DNA from: Oxalicibacterium flavum
GTDB taxonomy: Bacteria > Pseudomonadota > Gammaproteobacteria > Burkholderiales > Burkholderiaceae_D
Direction of reading: 5' to 3'
DNA length: 64,000 nucleotides
Assembly (NCBI RefSeq): GCF_014635065.1
Contig: NZ_BMCG01000001.1
Span: forward strand, 248,001 to 312,000
Shown here: piece by piece, positions 18,475 to 28,843 of the stretch
Position numbering within the stretch: the first letter of the stretch is position 1
Layout: every line of letters starts with the position of its first letter
Translations under genes and position numbers: made by a program
The notes under the pieces: model-generated
The model's input: only the letters and a program-made list of their open reading frames with translations
Told to the model about the DNA's origin: nothing
Databases searched by the model: none

Positions 18475-18650
18475 ACAGAGGTTGGAGAGCGTGCTACTCT
18501 AATTGCAAATGCTCAATCTGCCGATTGGACGTTTTGTCCCACCTGGTGACCGACCAGGACATATATATAAACCCGCACATCAACCATAGATATTAAAAAA
18601 GCAATGACAGAGTAATTCGACGCACTAAACCAAGAATGGAGGCGAGGACC

Positions 18651-20009
18651 ATGGCTACCACCACCTACTCAAATGGATACCCGGCCGGCGGCGCTGCACA
18701 TGCAAGCGAAAGTACCGCGGCGCGGGATGCTCGGAACCTCAACGCAAGGCACGATACGATCGAACCGGGAGAAATCGCGGTCGGCGTCGTGATCGGGCGA
18801 ACCTCGGAATACTTCGACTTCTTCGTCTATGCCATCGCCTCGGTGCTGGTGTTCCCGGCAGTGTTCTTCCCCTTCGAGGAACGCCTGACCGGCACGCTCT
18901 ACTCCTTCCTGATCTTTTCCTTCGCCTTCATCGCGCGCCCGTTCGGGACCGTGATCTTCATGGAAATCCAGAAACGCTTCAGTCGCGAGGCCAAGCTGAC
19001 GCTGGCGCTGTTCCTGCTCGGCTTCTCGACCGCCGGCATTGCCTTCTTGCCAACATACTCGACGCTGGGCGCCGCCGCCATCGTGTTCCTGGCATTGCTG
19101 CGCATCGGTCAGGGTATCGCGCTCGGCGGCTCGTGGGACGGCCTGCCCTCGCTGCTGGCGCTGAATGCGCCGCCGGAACGCCGCGGCTGGTACGCCATGC
19201 TCGGCCAGCTCGGCGCGCCATTCGGCTTCATGATCGCAGCCGGCCTGTTCGCCTACCTGCTGCAAGCGCTGTCGCTGCCGGACTTCCTCGAATGGGGCTG
19301 GCGCTATCCGTTCTACGTCGCCTTCGCGATCAACGTGGTCGCCCTGTTCGCCCGCCTGCGCCTGGTTTCCACGCCGGAATACACGCGCCTGCTCGATGAA
19401 CAGGAACTGGAACCGACCAGCGTCACCGAACTGGCACGCAGCCAGGGCCGCAACGTGCTGATCGGCGCGCTCGCCGCCCTCGCCAGCTATGCGCTGTTCC
19501 ACGTCGTCACGGTGTTCCCGTTGTCGTGGATCAACCTGTACTCGGCCCGCTCGATCAGCAACTTCCTGATGATCCAGATGGCCGGTGCCGTGCTCGGCGT
19601 GGTCGGCGTGATCTTCTCGGGCCTGATCGCCGACCGCTTCGGCCGCCGCACCACGCTCGGCTCGCTGGCTGCCGCCATCGCCGTCTTCAGCGCGCTGGTA
19701 CCGGCCATGATGGATGGCGGCATCGGCGGCCAGAACGCCTTCATCCTGGCGGGCTTCTTCCTGCTCGGCCTGTCGTACGGCCAGGCTGCCGGTGCCGTGT
19801 CGGCCAACTTCCAGCAAAAATATCGCTACACCGGTGCTGCGCTGACCTCGGATCTGGCATGGCTGACGGGTGCCGGCTTTGCACCGCTGGTCGCGCTGGG
19901 CCTGTCGGCGCACTTCGGCCTCGGCTACGTCAGCCTGTACCTGCTGTCGGGCGCGGTCGGCACGCTGGCGGCATTGAGCATCAACCGCGCGCTGGAAATC
20001 CGCAACTAG
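18651..20009 (+). CDS. MFS transporter, metabolite:proton symporter type
   Basis: A 452-residue MFS protein with a polar 40-residue head and about twelve helices. Conserved parts are IGRTSEYFDFFVYAIASVLV, the loop around RPFGTVIFMEIQKRFSREAK, and GLIADRFGRRTTLGS. This is the branch that includes proline/betaine and shikimate-type symporters. ATG 18651 is chosen over ATG 18636 because GGAGG at 18638-18642 gives an 8-base spacing. It is divergent from cyoA. The substrate is unknown. Confidence 0.82.
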   Translation: MATTTYSNGYPAGGAAHASESTAARDARNLNARHDTIEPGEIAVGVVIGRTSEYFDFFVYAIASVLVFPAVFFPFEERLTGTLYSFLIFSFAFIARPFGTVIFMEIQKRFSREAKLTLALFLLGFSTAGIAFLPTYSTLGAAAIVFLALLRIGQGIALGGSWDGLPSLLALNAPPERRGWYAMLGQLGAPFGFMIAAGLFAYLLQALSLPDFLEWGWRYPFYVAFAINVVALFARLRLVSTPEYTRLLDEQELEPTSVTELARSQGRNVLIGALAALASYALFHVVTVFPLSWINLYSARSISNFLMIQMAGAVLGVVGVIFSGLIADRFGRRTTLGSLAAAIAVFSALVPAMMDGGIGGQNAFILAGFFLLGLSYGQAAGAVSANFQQKYRYTGAALTSDLAWLTGAGFAPLVALGLSAHFGLGYVSLYLLSGAVGTLAALSINRALEIRN

Positions 20010-20032
20010 CATCGCGCCTGCGCAATTCGGAG

Positions 20033-20069
20033 AAAGCCTTGCGGCAGTTGTTGCCGCAAGGCTTTTTTT
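20033..20069 (+). terminator. Rho-independent terminator after the MFS gene
   Basis: 14-base arms (AAAGCCTTGCGGCA and complement) around GTTGT, followed by a T-run at 20063-20069. It lies 23 bases after the MFS stop. Confidence 0.92.
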
Positions 20070-20098
20070 ATCGCCGGGGCCGTCTCAAGATAAAAGCG

Positions 20099-20147
20099 CC
20101 CCTCGGTGGACCGGGCAAGACCGTAGGGCTTGACCGAGGGGTGTTTT
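20099..20147 (+). terminator. Second stem-loop with T-rich tail (possible terminator)
   Basis: Arms CCCCTCGGT (20099-20107) and ACCGAGGGG (20133-20141) enclose a 25-base loop, followed by TGTTTT. It sits just behind a strong terminator and before the PfpI-like gene, so it may end a short transcript or act as a leader structure. The long loop makes this less certain. Confidence 0.45.
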
Positions 20148-20240
20148 ATTGCTCCGGGAAGCACCGTCGTGTCTCGCCAAATCCTTGAACTATCGCCCTT
20201 TTCACGACTCCCTCCCTATCATATGGACAGGAGAATCATC

Positions 20241-20840
20241 ATGACCACTTCTCTCAACGGAATGCGCGTGGCCATTCTGGTCACCGACGGATTCGAACAG
20301 ATAGAAATGACTTCACCCAAGGCTGCCCTCGAGAAGGAAGGCGCCACCGTCGTACTGGCGTCCGAACAGGCGGGCCAGGTGCAGGGCTTCAACCACGACA
20401 CCAAGGCCGATCATTTCCTGGTGGATCAGACTTTCGACACCATCGACGCCCACGATTTCGACGCCGTGCTGTTGCCGGGCGGTGTCCAGAATTCCGACCA
20501 CATCCGCCTGTTGCCGGCCGCACAGAAGTTCGTGCAGGCAATCCAGCAGCAGAACAAGCCGCTGGCCGTGATCTGCCACGGTGCCTGGCTGCTGATATCG
20601 GCCGGACTGGTCAAGGGACGCACGCTGACGAGCTGGCCGTCGCTGCAGGACGACATCCGCAATGCCGGCGGCAAGTGGGTGGATCAGGAAGTGGTGAGCG
20701 ACGGCAACTGGACCAGCAGCCGCAAGCCGGATGATCTGCCCGCCTTCAACAAGGCCGTGATCAAGGCGATTGCCACCTACAAGGACAGCAGCGTGCGCGG
20801 GACGGAAGACGAGAATGCAACCGGTCTGGCTGCAGGTTGA
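20241..20840 (+). CDS. PfpI/DJ-1 family protein (protease or deglycase-like)
   Basis: A 199-residue class I glutamine-amidotransferase-fold protein of the PfpI group. The nucleophile elbow is AVICHGAWLL with its Cys, and the Glu-bearing start TDGFEQIEM and VLLPGGV loop are typical. AGGAG seven bases before ATG 20241 fixes the start. Family members are described as stress-related peptidases or glyoxalase/deglycase-type enzymes, and the true reaction is debated. It stands as a single gene between terminators. Confidence 0.85.
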   Translation: MTTSLNGMRVAILVTDGFEQIEMTSPKAALEKEGATVVLASEQAGQVQGFNHDTKADHFLVDQTFDTIDAHDFDAVLLPGGVQNSDHIRLLPAAQKFVQAIQQQNKPLAVICHGAWLLISAGLVKGRTLTSWPSLQDDIRNAGGKWVDQEVVSDGNWTSSRKPDDLPAFNKAVIKAIATYKDSSVRGTEDENATGLAAG

Positions 20841-20864
20841 GCGAATCAGCCACGTCAATAAACA

Positions 20865-20892
20865 AGGCGATCATTCGATCGCCTGTTTTTTT
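20865..20892 (+). terminator. Rho-independent terminator after the PfpI-like gene
   Basis: 8-base arms AGGCGATC and GATCGCCT around ATTC, followed by G and a run of seven T. Confidence 0.9.
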
Positions 20893-20971
20893 ATACAGAT
20901 ACCTTGACGCAGCAATACGCTGCATGCGTTAACCTTGAGTTCCGTATTGATTGTTCTAGGAGCATTTCTGG

Positions 20972-22027
20972 ATGAGTATTGGCAACATCTCGCACCCCTC
21001 GTTTTCCTCGGTCCGCGTTCGCATCTTCCGTCTGCTGGCCATCCTCCTCGCCTTCACCTTCTCCGCAGCCCATGCCGCCACCGTCACGCTGAACAATGGT
21101 GACCGCATCTCGGGCACGCTGAAGGACATGAACGACAACACGCTGGTGTTCGAGTCGGCCGTCTTCGGCGAGATCAAGATTCCGTTCGACCAGGTCAGCA
21201 CGCTCGTGTCCGACGATGAAGTGCGCATCAGCCTCAAGGATGGCGCCGCCATCAAGGGCCGCGTCGCGTTGCAGGAAGACGGTGCCGTCGCCATTACCGA
21301 AGCGCCCGCCGCCGCACCGCGCACGGTACCGCGCCAGCAGCTGGCGGCGCTGAATCCGCCGATCATCGATGAATCGATGCAGTACTCGGGCCGCATCGAT
21401 CTCGGCGGCGCCTTCAACCGCGGCAACTCGACCGACGACAAGCTCAACGTCAACGGCGAACTCGTGGCGCGCGACCTGAAGAATCGCTACACGCTCGGCT
21501 GGGAATTCAACGAGGCGAGTTCGGCCGAGGTCACCACCACCTCGAACCGCCGCCTGCTCGCCAAGTACGACCGCTTCCTGACCGAGAAGGACTACATCTT
21601 CTTCAGCGCCAAGGCCGAGAACGACAAGATGGCCGACCTCGAACTGCGTACCTCGCTCGGCAGCGGTTACGGTCGCCAGTTCATCGATACCGAACGCACC
21701 AGGTTCTCGGGCGAGGTCGGTCTCAATTACGTGAAGGAACGCTACTACGTGGCGCCCGACGAATCCTTCCCGACCCTGAGCCTGGGCATGAAGTACGACC
21801 GCAAGTTCTGGGACGACAAGCTGGTGTTCTTCGAATACCTGTCGGTCGATGCGAGCCTGGAAGACGCGAGCGATACGCTGGTGCGCAACCGCGTCGGCTT
21901 CCGCGTGCCAATCGCCAAGGGCCTCAACCTGAGCACGCAGTTCAACGTCGATTACGACAACCAGCCGGCACCGGGCAAGCGCAACACGGATCGCGCACTG
22001 GTCGTCAGCATCGGCTACGGTTTCTGA
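20972..22027 (+). CDS. DUF481-family outer-membrane-type protein
   Basis: A 351-residue exported protein. The signal peptide ends AAHA. A first domain (TVTLNNGDRISGTLKDMNDN through VRISLKDGAAIKGRV) is a small beta-rich repeat. From about residue 125 the DUF481 region follows (YSGRIDLGGAFNRGNSTDD), with alternating aromatic strands and a terminal Phe (VVSIGYGF), as in outer-membrane barrels. AGGAG lies nine bases before the ATG. Function is not known for the family; the E. coli relative YdiY is acid-inducible. It precedes a LysR gene on the same strand. Confidence 0.75.
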   Translation: MSIGNISHPSFSSVRVRIFRLLAILLAFTFSAAHAATVTLNNGDRISGTLKDMNDNTLVFESAVFGEIKIPFDQVSTLVSDDEVRISLKDGAAIKGRVALQEDGAVAITEAPAAAPRTVPRQQLAALNPPIIDESMQYSGRIDLGGAFNRGNSTDDKLNVNGELVARDLKNRYTLGWEFNEASSAEVTTTSNRRLLAKYDRFLTEKDYIFFSAKAENDKMADLELRTSLGSGYGRQFIDTERTRFSGEVGLNYVKERYYVAPDESFPTLSLGMKYDRKFWDDKLVFFEYLSVDASLEDASDTLVRNRVGFRVPIAKGLNLSTQFNVDYDNQPAPGKRNTDRALVVSIGYGF

Positions 22028-22068
22028 TTCGGCCCCTGCCGGCGTGACCGATTCCTGAAGGAGAAACG

Positions 22069-22971
22069 ATGAAGGCCCATTCGGATGACCTGCGCATCTT
22101 CGTCACGGTGGTCGAGGCCGGCTCCATCACGGCGGCGGCCCAGCAGCTCGAGCTCGGCTCCTCGGCCGTCAGCCGCGTGCTGTCCAAGCTGGAAGACAAG
22201 CTCGGCGCCACGCTGCTCAACCGCACCACGCGGCGCATGCAGCTGACCGAGGAAGGTCGCTTCTTTCTCGAGAAGGCCAGAAGCATCCTGCAGCAGATGG
22301 AAGAACTCGAGGATCACCTGTCGGCGCGCCAGCAGCGCCCGGCCGGCCGCCTGCGCATCAATGCCGCCACGCCCTTCATGCTGCACGCGGTGATGCCGCA
22401 CATCGGCGACTTCCGCGCGCAGTATCCGGAGATCGAACTGCAGCTCAACACCGACGAACTGAACATCGACCTGCTGGCCGAACGCACCGACATCGCGATC
22501 CGCATCGGCAAGCTCAACGATTCGACACTGCACGCGCGCACGCTCGGCAGCAGCCGGCTGTACCTGCTCGCAAGCCCCGCCTATCTGCAGGCGCGCGGCA
22601 CGCCGGCCTCGTTCGAGGAACTGGCCGCGCATACGCTGCTCGGCTTCAGCGAACCGGAAGCGCTCAACAACTGGCCGATCCTGCACGACGGCGGCGACCA
22701 CGTGGCGATCCGGCCCGACCTGTCCGCGTCCAGCGGCGAAACACTGCGCCAGCTCGCGCTGGCCGACCAGGGAATCGCCTGCCTGTCGGCCTTCATGACG
22801 ACGGCCGACATAACGGCCGGCCGACTGGTCACCGTGCTGCCGGCGCTGACTGCCGAGCACCGCCAGCCTATTCATGCGGTCTATTACCGCAACTCCGCCC
22901 TCGCCCTGCGCATCCAGTGCTTCCTCGATTTTTTCCAGGAACGCCTCGCCTCGCAACAAGGCTTCGCATGA
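22069..22971 (+). CDS. LysR-family transcriptional regulator
   Basis: A 300-residue LysR regulator. The N-terminal winged helix is intact (VVEAGSITAAAQQLELGSSA, then SRVLSKLEDKLGATLLNRTT). The C-terminal effector domain follows, with GRLRINAATPF and LLAERTDIAIRIGKL. GGAG precedes the ATG. It starts 41 bases after the DUF481 gene and ends convergent to xdhC. LysR proteins usually act on a divergent neighbour, but none is present here, so its target is unclear. Confidence 0.88.
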   Translation: MKAHSDDLRIFVTVVEAGSITAAAQQLELGSSAVSRVLSKLEDKLGATLLNRTTRRMQLTEEGRFFLEKARSILQQMEELEDHLSARQQRPAGRLRINAATPFMLHAVMPHIGDFRAQYPEIELQLNTDELNIDLLAERTDIAIRIGKLNDSTLHARTLGSSRLYLLASPAYLQARGTPASFEELAAHTLLGFSEPEALNNWPILHDGGDHVAIRPDLSASSGETLRQLALADQGIACLSAFMTTADITAGRLVTVLPALTAEHRQPIHAVYYRNSALALRIQCFLDFFQERLASQQGFA

Positions 22972-23086
22972 AGCGATTCTTGCCACGACGGCCATTTGCC
23001 GCCGCTCCGGTTTTTCGCACGCCGTGGCACCCGCATGGGATTGAACGCATGACACATCCGCCCTGCAATCGGGGCGGATGCAAGGT

Positions 23087-24130
23087 TCAGAGCAGTGCCA
23101 TGAACGACTGCGCGGTCGTATCCGGATCGTTCTTCTGCTTGTTGGCCGCCACGTCGAGATCCGGCCGCTGCACGCCGTTCCTGGCGGCGATGACTTCCGC
23201 CATGATGCTGACGGCGATCTCGGCAGGCGTCTTGCTGCCGATATAGATGCCCACCGGCCCGTGCAATCGGGCCAGCCGGGCATCGCTCAATGCGAAGTGT
23301 TCGGCCAGCCTTGCACGGCGCGCCGCGTTGTTGCGCCGGCTGCCGATCGCTCCGACGTAAAAGGCCGGACTTTCCAGCGCCTCGATCAGCGCCAGATCGT
23401 CGAGCTTGGGATCGTGCGTGAGTGCGATGATGCAGGTGCGACGATCCGGCTTCATCTGCTGAACGGCGTCGTCGGGCATGCCGTCGGCAAAGGCCACATT
23501 CGGCACCGACCAGCCGCGTCGATACTCCTCGCGCGGATCGCAGACGGTCACCGCGAATCCGCTGAACACCGCCATGGTCGCCAGATATTCCGTCAGTTGT
23601 CCGGCACCGATCAGCAGCATGCGGTAACCGGGACCGAACACCGCTTTCAATTCATGCGGCGTGACGACGAGGGCGCAGGGACGCGTCACCGGTGTGAGCA
23701 CGACGCGACCGCTGCCGAGATCGACGGTGCGCTGCACCAGGCGCCCGCTTTCCAGTTGAACGACCAGTTGATCGAGCACGTCGGCGTCCGCATCGAACTC
23801 CAGCAATAGTTCCAGCGTGCCGCCGCACGGCAGGCCGAAGCGATGCGCGTCGTCGGCCGACAGGCCGTAGCAATCCCACTGCGGCCGGCGCGGCATGCCT
23901 TCCGGCGTGACGAACATCGCGACATCTTGAAAGCGTGCGATCAGATCGTCCTCGATGCAACCGCCGGAGACCGAGCCGACCACGCTGCCATCCTCGCACA
24001 GGGCCATCAGCGATCCCACCGGACGCGGCGAGGCGCCCCAGGTACGCGTGACCGTCGCCAGTACCGCATGCCGACCTTGCCTGCGCCAGTGGCGCAGGGT
24101 ACGCAGCACGATCAGGTCGAGATTTTCCAT
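23087..24130 (-). CDS. xdhC: XdhC-family molybdoenzyme maturation factor
   Basis: A 347-residue protein with the two XdhC domains. The N-terminal part carries TWGASPRPVGSLMAL and GSVSGGCIEDDL with its conserved Cys; the C-terminal Rossmann-like part carries MLLIGAGQLTEYLATMAV and the end motif GLYIG/PAEIAVSIMAEV. Family role: binds molybdenum cofactor, promotes its sulfuration and inserts it into xanthine-dehydrogenase-type enzymes. It is the last gene of the leftward run that begins with the molybdenum hydroxylase at 33207, starting 8 bases after livF, so it should mature that enzyme. Confidence 0.9.
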   Translation of the reverse strand: MENLDLIVLRTLRHWRRQGRHAVLATVTRTWGASPRPVGSLMALCEDGSVVGSVSGGCIEDDLIARFQDVAMFVTPEGMPRRPQWDCYGLSADDAHRFGLPCGGTLELLLEFDADADVLDQLVVQLESGRLVQRTVDLGSGRVVLTPVTRPCALVVTPHELKAVFGPGYRMLLIGAGQLTEYLATMAVFSGFAVTVCDPREEYRRGWSVPNVAFADGMPDDAVQQMKPDRRTCIIALTHDPKLDDLALIEALESPAFYVGAIGSRRNNAARRARLAEHFALSDARLARLHGPVGIYIGSKTPAEIAVSIMAEVIAARNGVQRPDLDVAANKQKNDPDTTAQSFMALL

Positions 24131-24138
24131 CGCGCTTC

Positions 24139-24829
<691 letters not shown>

Positions 24830-24843
<14 letters not shown>

Positions 24844-25624
24844 GTTCAATCCCCGATCCAAGGTAAGCGCGAATGACTTCGGGGTCATTCTGGATTTCCG
24901 ATGGCGAACCGGTCGCGATCAAGCGGCCGTAGTTCAGCACCACGATATGGTCCGAGATCGACATCACCATGTGCATGTCGTGCTCGACCAGCAGTACCGT
25001 CACGCCGCTCTGCCCGATGCGGCGCACCATTTCCTTGAACGACTCGGTCTCGGACGGATTCAACCCGGCGGCCGGCTCGTCGAGCAGCAGCACCTTGGGC
25101 TTGGCCGCCAGTGCCAGGCCGACGCCCAGCAGACGCTGCTCGCCGTACGAAAGATTGGAGGCGAGCTCGTCGGCGCGCGCGGACAGGCCGAGAAAGGCCA
25201 TCAGCTCGTCCGCCTCGTGCCGCAGACTCGCCTCTTCGCGGCGAAACCTCGGCGTGCGCAACAGGGCCTGCAGCACGCCGCAGCTGCCTTTCAGATGCAG
25301 CGCGGTGCGGATGTTCTCGGCCACGGTACAGGCCGAGAAGATGCTGGTGCGCTGAAAGCTGCGCACCAGGCCAAGCTGCGAGATCTGCTCGGGGGCCATG
25401 CCCGTGATGTCGTGACCGAACAGGCGGATACGGCCCGCGGTCGGCTTCATGTAGCCGGAAATCACGTTATAGGTGGTGGTCTTGCCGGCGCCGTTTGGAC
25501 CGATCAGGCTGACGATCTTGCCAGCCGGCACCGCGAAGCTGGCGTTATCGACCGCCGTCAGTCCGGCGATGCGCATGGTGACGCCGTCGAGTTCGAGCGC
25601 GGGCGTTGCGTTCAATGTGCTCAT
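24830..25624 (-). CDS. livG: Branched-chain-amino-acid-type ABC transporter ATPase, LivG family
   Basis: A 264-residue ATPase with Walker A GPNGAGKTT, the LivG-type LVRSFQRTSIF segment, signature LSYGEQR and Walker B VLLLDEPAAGLNPSE. ATG 25624 overlaps the livM stop by 4 bases (ATGA). It works as a pair with LivF on the LivH/LivM membrane core. Confidence 0.92.
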
Positions 25625-26661
25625 GCGGTTTTCCTCCTTGCCAGCGGTGCCGGCGTCTTGCCGGCGCGTGCCGAATAGCGGCGCAGCAGATTGCCGGCGG
25701 ACGGCACCACGCCCTTGGGCATGAAGACCAGCACCGCGATCATCAGCACGCCGTAGATCATCCACTGGATCTCCGGCGACACCACGCCGCGCAGCACTTC
25801 AGGCAGCAGGCCGAACAGCAGGCCGCCGACGACCGGACCGGCCAGCGTGCCCTTGCCGCCGACGATGACCATGATGACCATCATGATCGTGAACATGAAC
25901 ATGAAGACGTCGGGATCGATGATGCGCACCGTGTGCGCATAGAGTCCGCCCGCCGCGCCCGCGATGCCGGCGGCGAAGATGGTGGCGATGCCGAGGTAAT
26001 GCGTGACGCGGATGCCGACCGAGCGCGCCAGCACCTCGTTCTCGCGCAGCGCGATCATGGCGCGGCCGACACGGCTGTGGACGATGGCCGCTACCAGCAG
26101 GTAGGACAGCACGCCGACCGCCAGCACCAGCCAGTAGGTCGATGCCTTGGTGACGAGATCGATCACGCCCTCGCCCGGCACCCACAGCGTCAGCGCCGGA
26201 ATGCCGTTGAGCGCCATCGGGCCTTCGGTCAGATCGACCCAGTTCAGTGCCACCATGCGCATGACCTGCGCAAAGCTGATCGTCACGATCACGAAGTAGG
26301 CGCCGCGCACGCGGAACGCGAGCTTGCCGAGCAGCCAGCCGGCGACTGCGGCGAACACGATGCCGCAGACGAAGGACAGCCACACCGGCTTGGGGTCAAC
26401 CACCAGCGGCTCGCTCATGCCCCACAGCGTGACGTCGAAGCCCAGCGACAGCAGCGAGGTCGTATAGGCGCCGAGGCCGAAGAAGGCCACGTGCCCCAGG
26501 CTCAGCTGGCCGGTGAAGCCGAGCAGCAGGTTGAGACTGATGGCGGCGATGATGAAGATACCGGCCGAGGCCACCACCGACAGCATGTAGGGGTCCGGCC
26601 AGACCAGCGGCAGGATTGCCAGGCCAAGCACGCAGACCAGAAAGGTCATCTGTTTCTTCAC
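25621..26661 (-). CDS. livM: Branched-chain-amino-acid-type ABC permease, LivM family
   Basis: A 346-residue permease with about ten hydrophobic segments. It has the LivM hallmark SLNLLLGFTGQLSLGHVAFFG followed by GAYTTSLL, and the ATPase-contact helix around SRVGRAMIALRENEVLARSVG. It starts 3 bases after the livH stop and overlaps livG by 4 bases, consistent with a coupled operon. Confidence 0.92.
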   Translation of the reverse strand: MKKQMTFLVCVLGLAILPLVWPDPYMLSVVASAGIFIIAAISLNLLLGFTGQLSLGHVAFFGLGAYTTSLLSLGFDVTLWGMSEPLVVDPKPVWLSFVCGIVFAAVAGWLLGKLAFRVRGAYFVIVTISFAQVMRMVALNWVDLTEGPMALNGIPALTLWVPGEGVIDLVTKASTYWLVLAVGVLSYLLVAAIVHSRVGRAMIALRENEVLARSVGIRVTHYLGIATIFAAGIAGAAGGLYAHTVRIIDPDVFMFMFTIMMVIMVIVGGKGTLAGPVVGGLLFGLLPEVLRGVVSPEIQWMIYGVLMIAVLVFMPKGVVPSAGNLLRRYSARAGKTPAPLARRKTA

Positions 26662-26664
26662 GGA

Positions 26665-27537
26665 TCAACCCACCCTTTCCTTGATGGTGAACAGGCCTTG
26701 CGGACGGAAGATCATGACGGCCAGGATCACGAGGAAACCCAGTGCGTCGCGATAGGCGGTCGAGATGTAGCCGGCGCCGAACTCCTCCACCAGCGCGAGG
26801 ATGAAGCCACCCAACGCTGCGCCCTTGAGGTTGCCGAGCCCGCCCAGAATCACGATGGCGAAGGCCTTGAGACTGGCGAGGTCGCCCATGGTCGGCGTGA
26901 CCACGAACACCGGCGCCAGCAGCGCGCCGGCTACCGACGCCAGGCACGAACCGAGCGCGAAGGTCAGCGTATAGACGTGCGACACGTTGACGCCGACGAT
27001 CTTGGCCGCATCCTTGTCCTGGAAGGTGGCGCGCATCGCTAGACCGAGGCGCGAGCGCTCGATCAGCATGTAGAACACCACCAGCAGCACGGCCGCGGTG
27101 ACGAGCACGAACAGGCGGATCGGCGACACCGAGATGGCGCCGAGCACGACCGGTTCCTGCCCGAACGGCGACGGCACCGACTTGGCGACGCCGCCCCACA
27201 TCAGCAGTTCGGCGTTCTGCATGATGATCATCACGCCGATCATGATCAGCATGACCTCGTCCATCGCCTTCAGGTCGCGCCGCCGCAACAGCAGGTATTC
27301 GATGGCGGCGCCGACCACCATGCCGGCCACGGCCGCCACGATCAGCGAGCCGAAGAAGTTCATGCCGAACATGCCGACGACCGCATAGGCGACATACGCG
27401 CCCAGAGTATAGAGTTCGCCGTGCGCAAAGTTCACCACGCGCATGATGCCGAAGATCAGCGTCAGGCCGATGCCCAGCAGTGCATAGGTCGACCCGAGCA
27501 CGAGCGCGTTCAGTGTGTGCTGCAATAATTGATCCAC
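26665..27537 (-). CDS. livH: Branched-chain-amino-acid-type ABC permease, LivH family
   Basis: A 290-residue permease, normal for LivH, with the typical LIFGIMRVVNFAHGELYTLG and YVAYAVVG start and the GLAMRATFQDKDAAKIVGVN loop. Eight or more hydrophobic segments are visible. It follows its binding-protein gene by 67 bases. Confidence 0.92.
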   Translation of the reverse strand: MDQLLQHTLNALVLGSTYALLGIGLTLIFGIMRVVNFAHGELYTLGAYVAYAVVGMFGMNFFGSLIVAAVAGMVVGAAIEYLLLRRRDLKAMDEVMLIMIGVMIIMQNAELLMWGGVAKSVPSPFGQEPVVLGAISVSPIRLFVLVTAAVLLVVFYMLIERSRLGLAMRATFQDKDAAKIVGVNVSHVYTLTFALGSCLASVAGALLAPVFVVTPTMGDLASLKAFAIVILGGLGNLKGAALGGFILALVEEFGAGYISTAYRDALGFLVILAVMIFRPQGLFTIKERVG

Positions 27538-27604
27538 AGGATTCCCCCGACCGGCAGCGCGTCAGGAATGCGCCGCCGGCCCTTGCATGAATGACCGGAT
27601 GGTC

Positions 27605-28762
27605 TTACTTGACCGAGACCTTGCCGTCCTTGAGTTCGACGACATAGACGTTCGGCGATGCCTGGCCGCTTTCCTTGCCGGCCGGGCCTTCCTTGGAGAA
27701 GGCGACGTCGCCGTTGGCACCCTTGACCTGCACCTTCCACAGCGCATCGCGGATGGCGGCGGAGTCGGCCTTGCCGGCGACGCGGATCGCTTCGGCAATC
27801 GTCAGGATGGCATCGAAGCCGCGGAAGCCTTCGGTCTGGCCGGCGAATTCAAGATTGCGTGCCTTCCAGCCGTCCATGAAAGCCTTCGCCACTTCCGGAT
27901 GCTTGGCGCGTTCCGGTGCCCACGGTGCGAAGAACAGCAGGTGCTGACTCGCATAGCCCTTCGGTCCCGGGTTCTTCAGCAGCGGTTCCGGGAAGGAGCC
28001 GCCGGTGGTGATGATGCGTTGCGGCAGGCGCTGCTCGCCGGCCTGGCGGATCGCCAGCGTCAGCTGCTCGATGCCCGAGGTCACGATCAGCGTGTCCGAA
28101 CCCGTGCCCTTGAGCGCGGCCAGCTGCGCCGACAGGTCGGTCATGTCGGGCGTCATGGTTTCGGTGCGGCCGATGGTGATGCCCTTGGCTTCCAGCATCT
28201 TCTTGAATTCAGCTGCGGCACCCAGGCCCCAGTCGTTGTTCACCGACAGGAAGTCGACCTTCTTGATGGCCGGGCTGAAGCCGTCGATCAGCTTGGCGAA
28301 AGCCTGCGCTTCCATGGCCGAGGTCGGGCTGGTACGGAACACCCACGGATTGCCGGCCGTCGTGATCTTGCTCGAGGATGCGGTTTCCACCACCAGCGGC
28401 ACGCCGTATTCGGTCAGCTTGGGCATGATGGCGAGCGTGAAGGTCGAGCTCCATGCGCCCATCAGCACCGGCACCTTGTCCTTCAGAATCAGCTTCTCGA
28501 CCGAGTTGACGGCTTCGCGCGGATTGGACTTGTTGTCCTCGATGACGAGCTGCAGCTTCTTGCCGAGCACGCCGCCGTTCTGGTTGATGTAATCGGCCGC
28601 GATGCGCGCACCGTTGGTGACGTAGGTGCCGGAAGCGGCGACCGGGCCGGTCAGCGGTTCGGTAACGCCGATCTTGATGGTTTCCTGCGCATGGGCGGAG
28701 CTTGCGGCAACCAGAGCAAAGCCAATGGCGGCGGTCAGGATTTTGGAAGTGCGCCAGATCAT
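27605..28762 (-). CDS. Periplasmic substrate-binding protein of the Liv-type transporter
   Basis: A 385-residue binding protein of the type-1 periplasmic (LivK-like, peripla_BP_6) fold. The signal peptide ends SSAHA. The mature protein begins ETIKIGVTEPLTGPVAASGT and has NGARIAADYINQNGGVLGKK, both family hallmarks. It lies between coxG-like and livH in one orientation. The longer sequence and NDWGLGAAAEFKK resemble binders of amides, urea or aromatic acids more than leucine. Ligand unknown. Confidence 0.88.
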   Translation of the reverse strand: MIWRTSKILTAAIGFALVAASSAHAQETIKIGVTEPLTGPVAASGTYVTNGARIAADYINQNGGVLGKKLQLVIEDNKSNPREAVNSVEKLILKDKVPVLMGAWSSTFTLAIMPKLTEYGVPLVVETASSSKITTAGNPWVFRTSPTSAMEAQAFAKLIDGFSPAIKKVDFLSVNNDWGLGAAAEFKKMLEAKGITIGRTETMTPDMTDLSAQLAALKGTGSDTLIVTSGIEQLTLAIRQAGEQRLPQRIITTGGSFPEPLLKNPGPKGYASQHLLFFAPWAPERAKHPEVAKAFMDGWKARNLEFAGQTEGFRGFDAILTIAEAIRVAGKADSAAIRDALWKVQVKGANGDVAFSKEGPAGKESGQASPNVYVVELKDGKVSVK

Positions 28763-28843
28763 GGTGAATATCCTTTTGAGTGTGAGCGGGATGATGCGGG
28801 TGCTTGTTACGAATACTTGCTACGAGTTTCTTATTGCAATTTG

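Noticed and set aside
23055-23080. Hairpin between the LysR gene and xdhC
   Set aside because: 9-base stem but no T-run on either strand; could be chance in GC-rich DNA.
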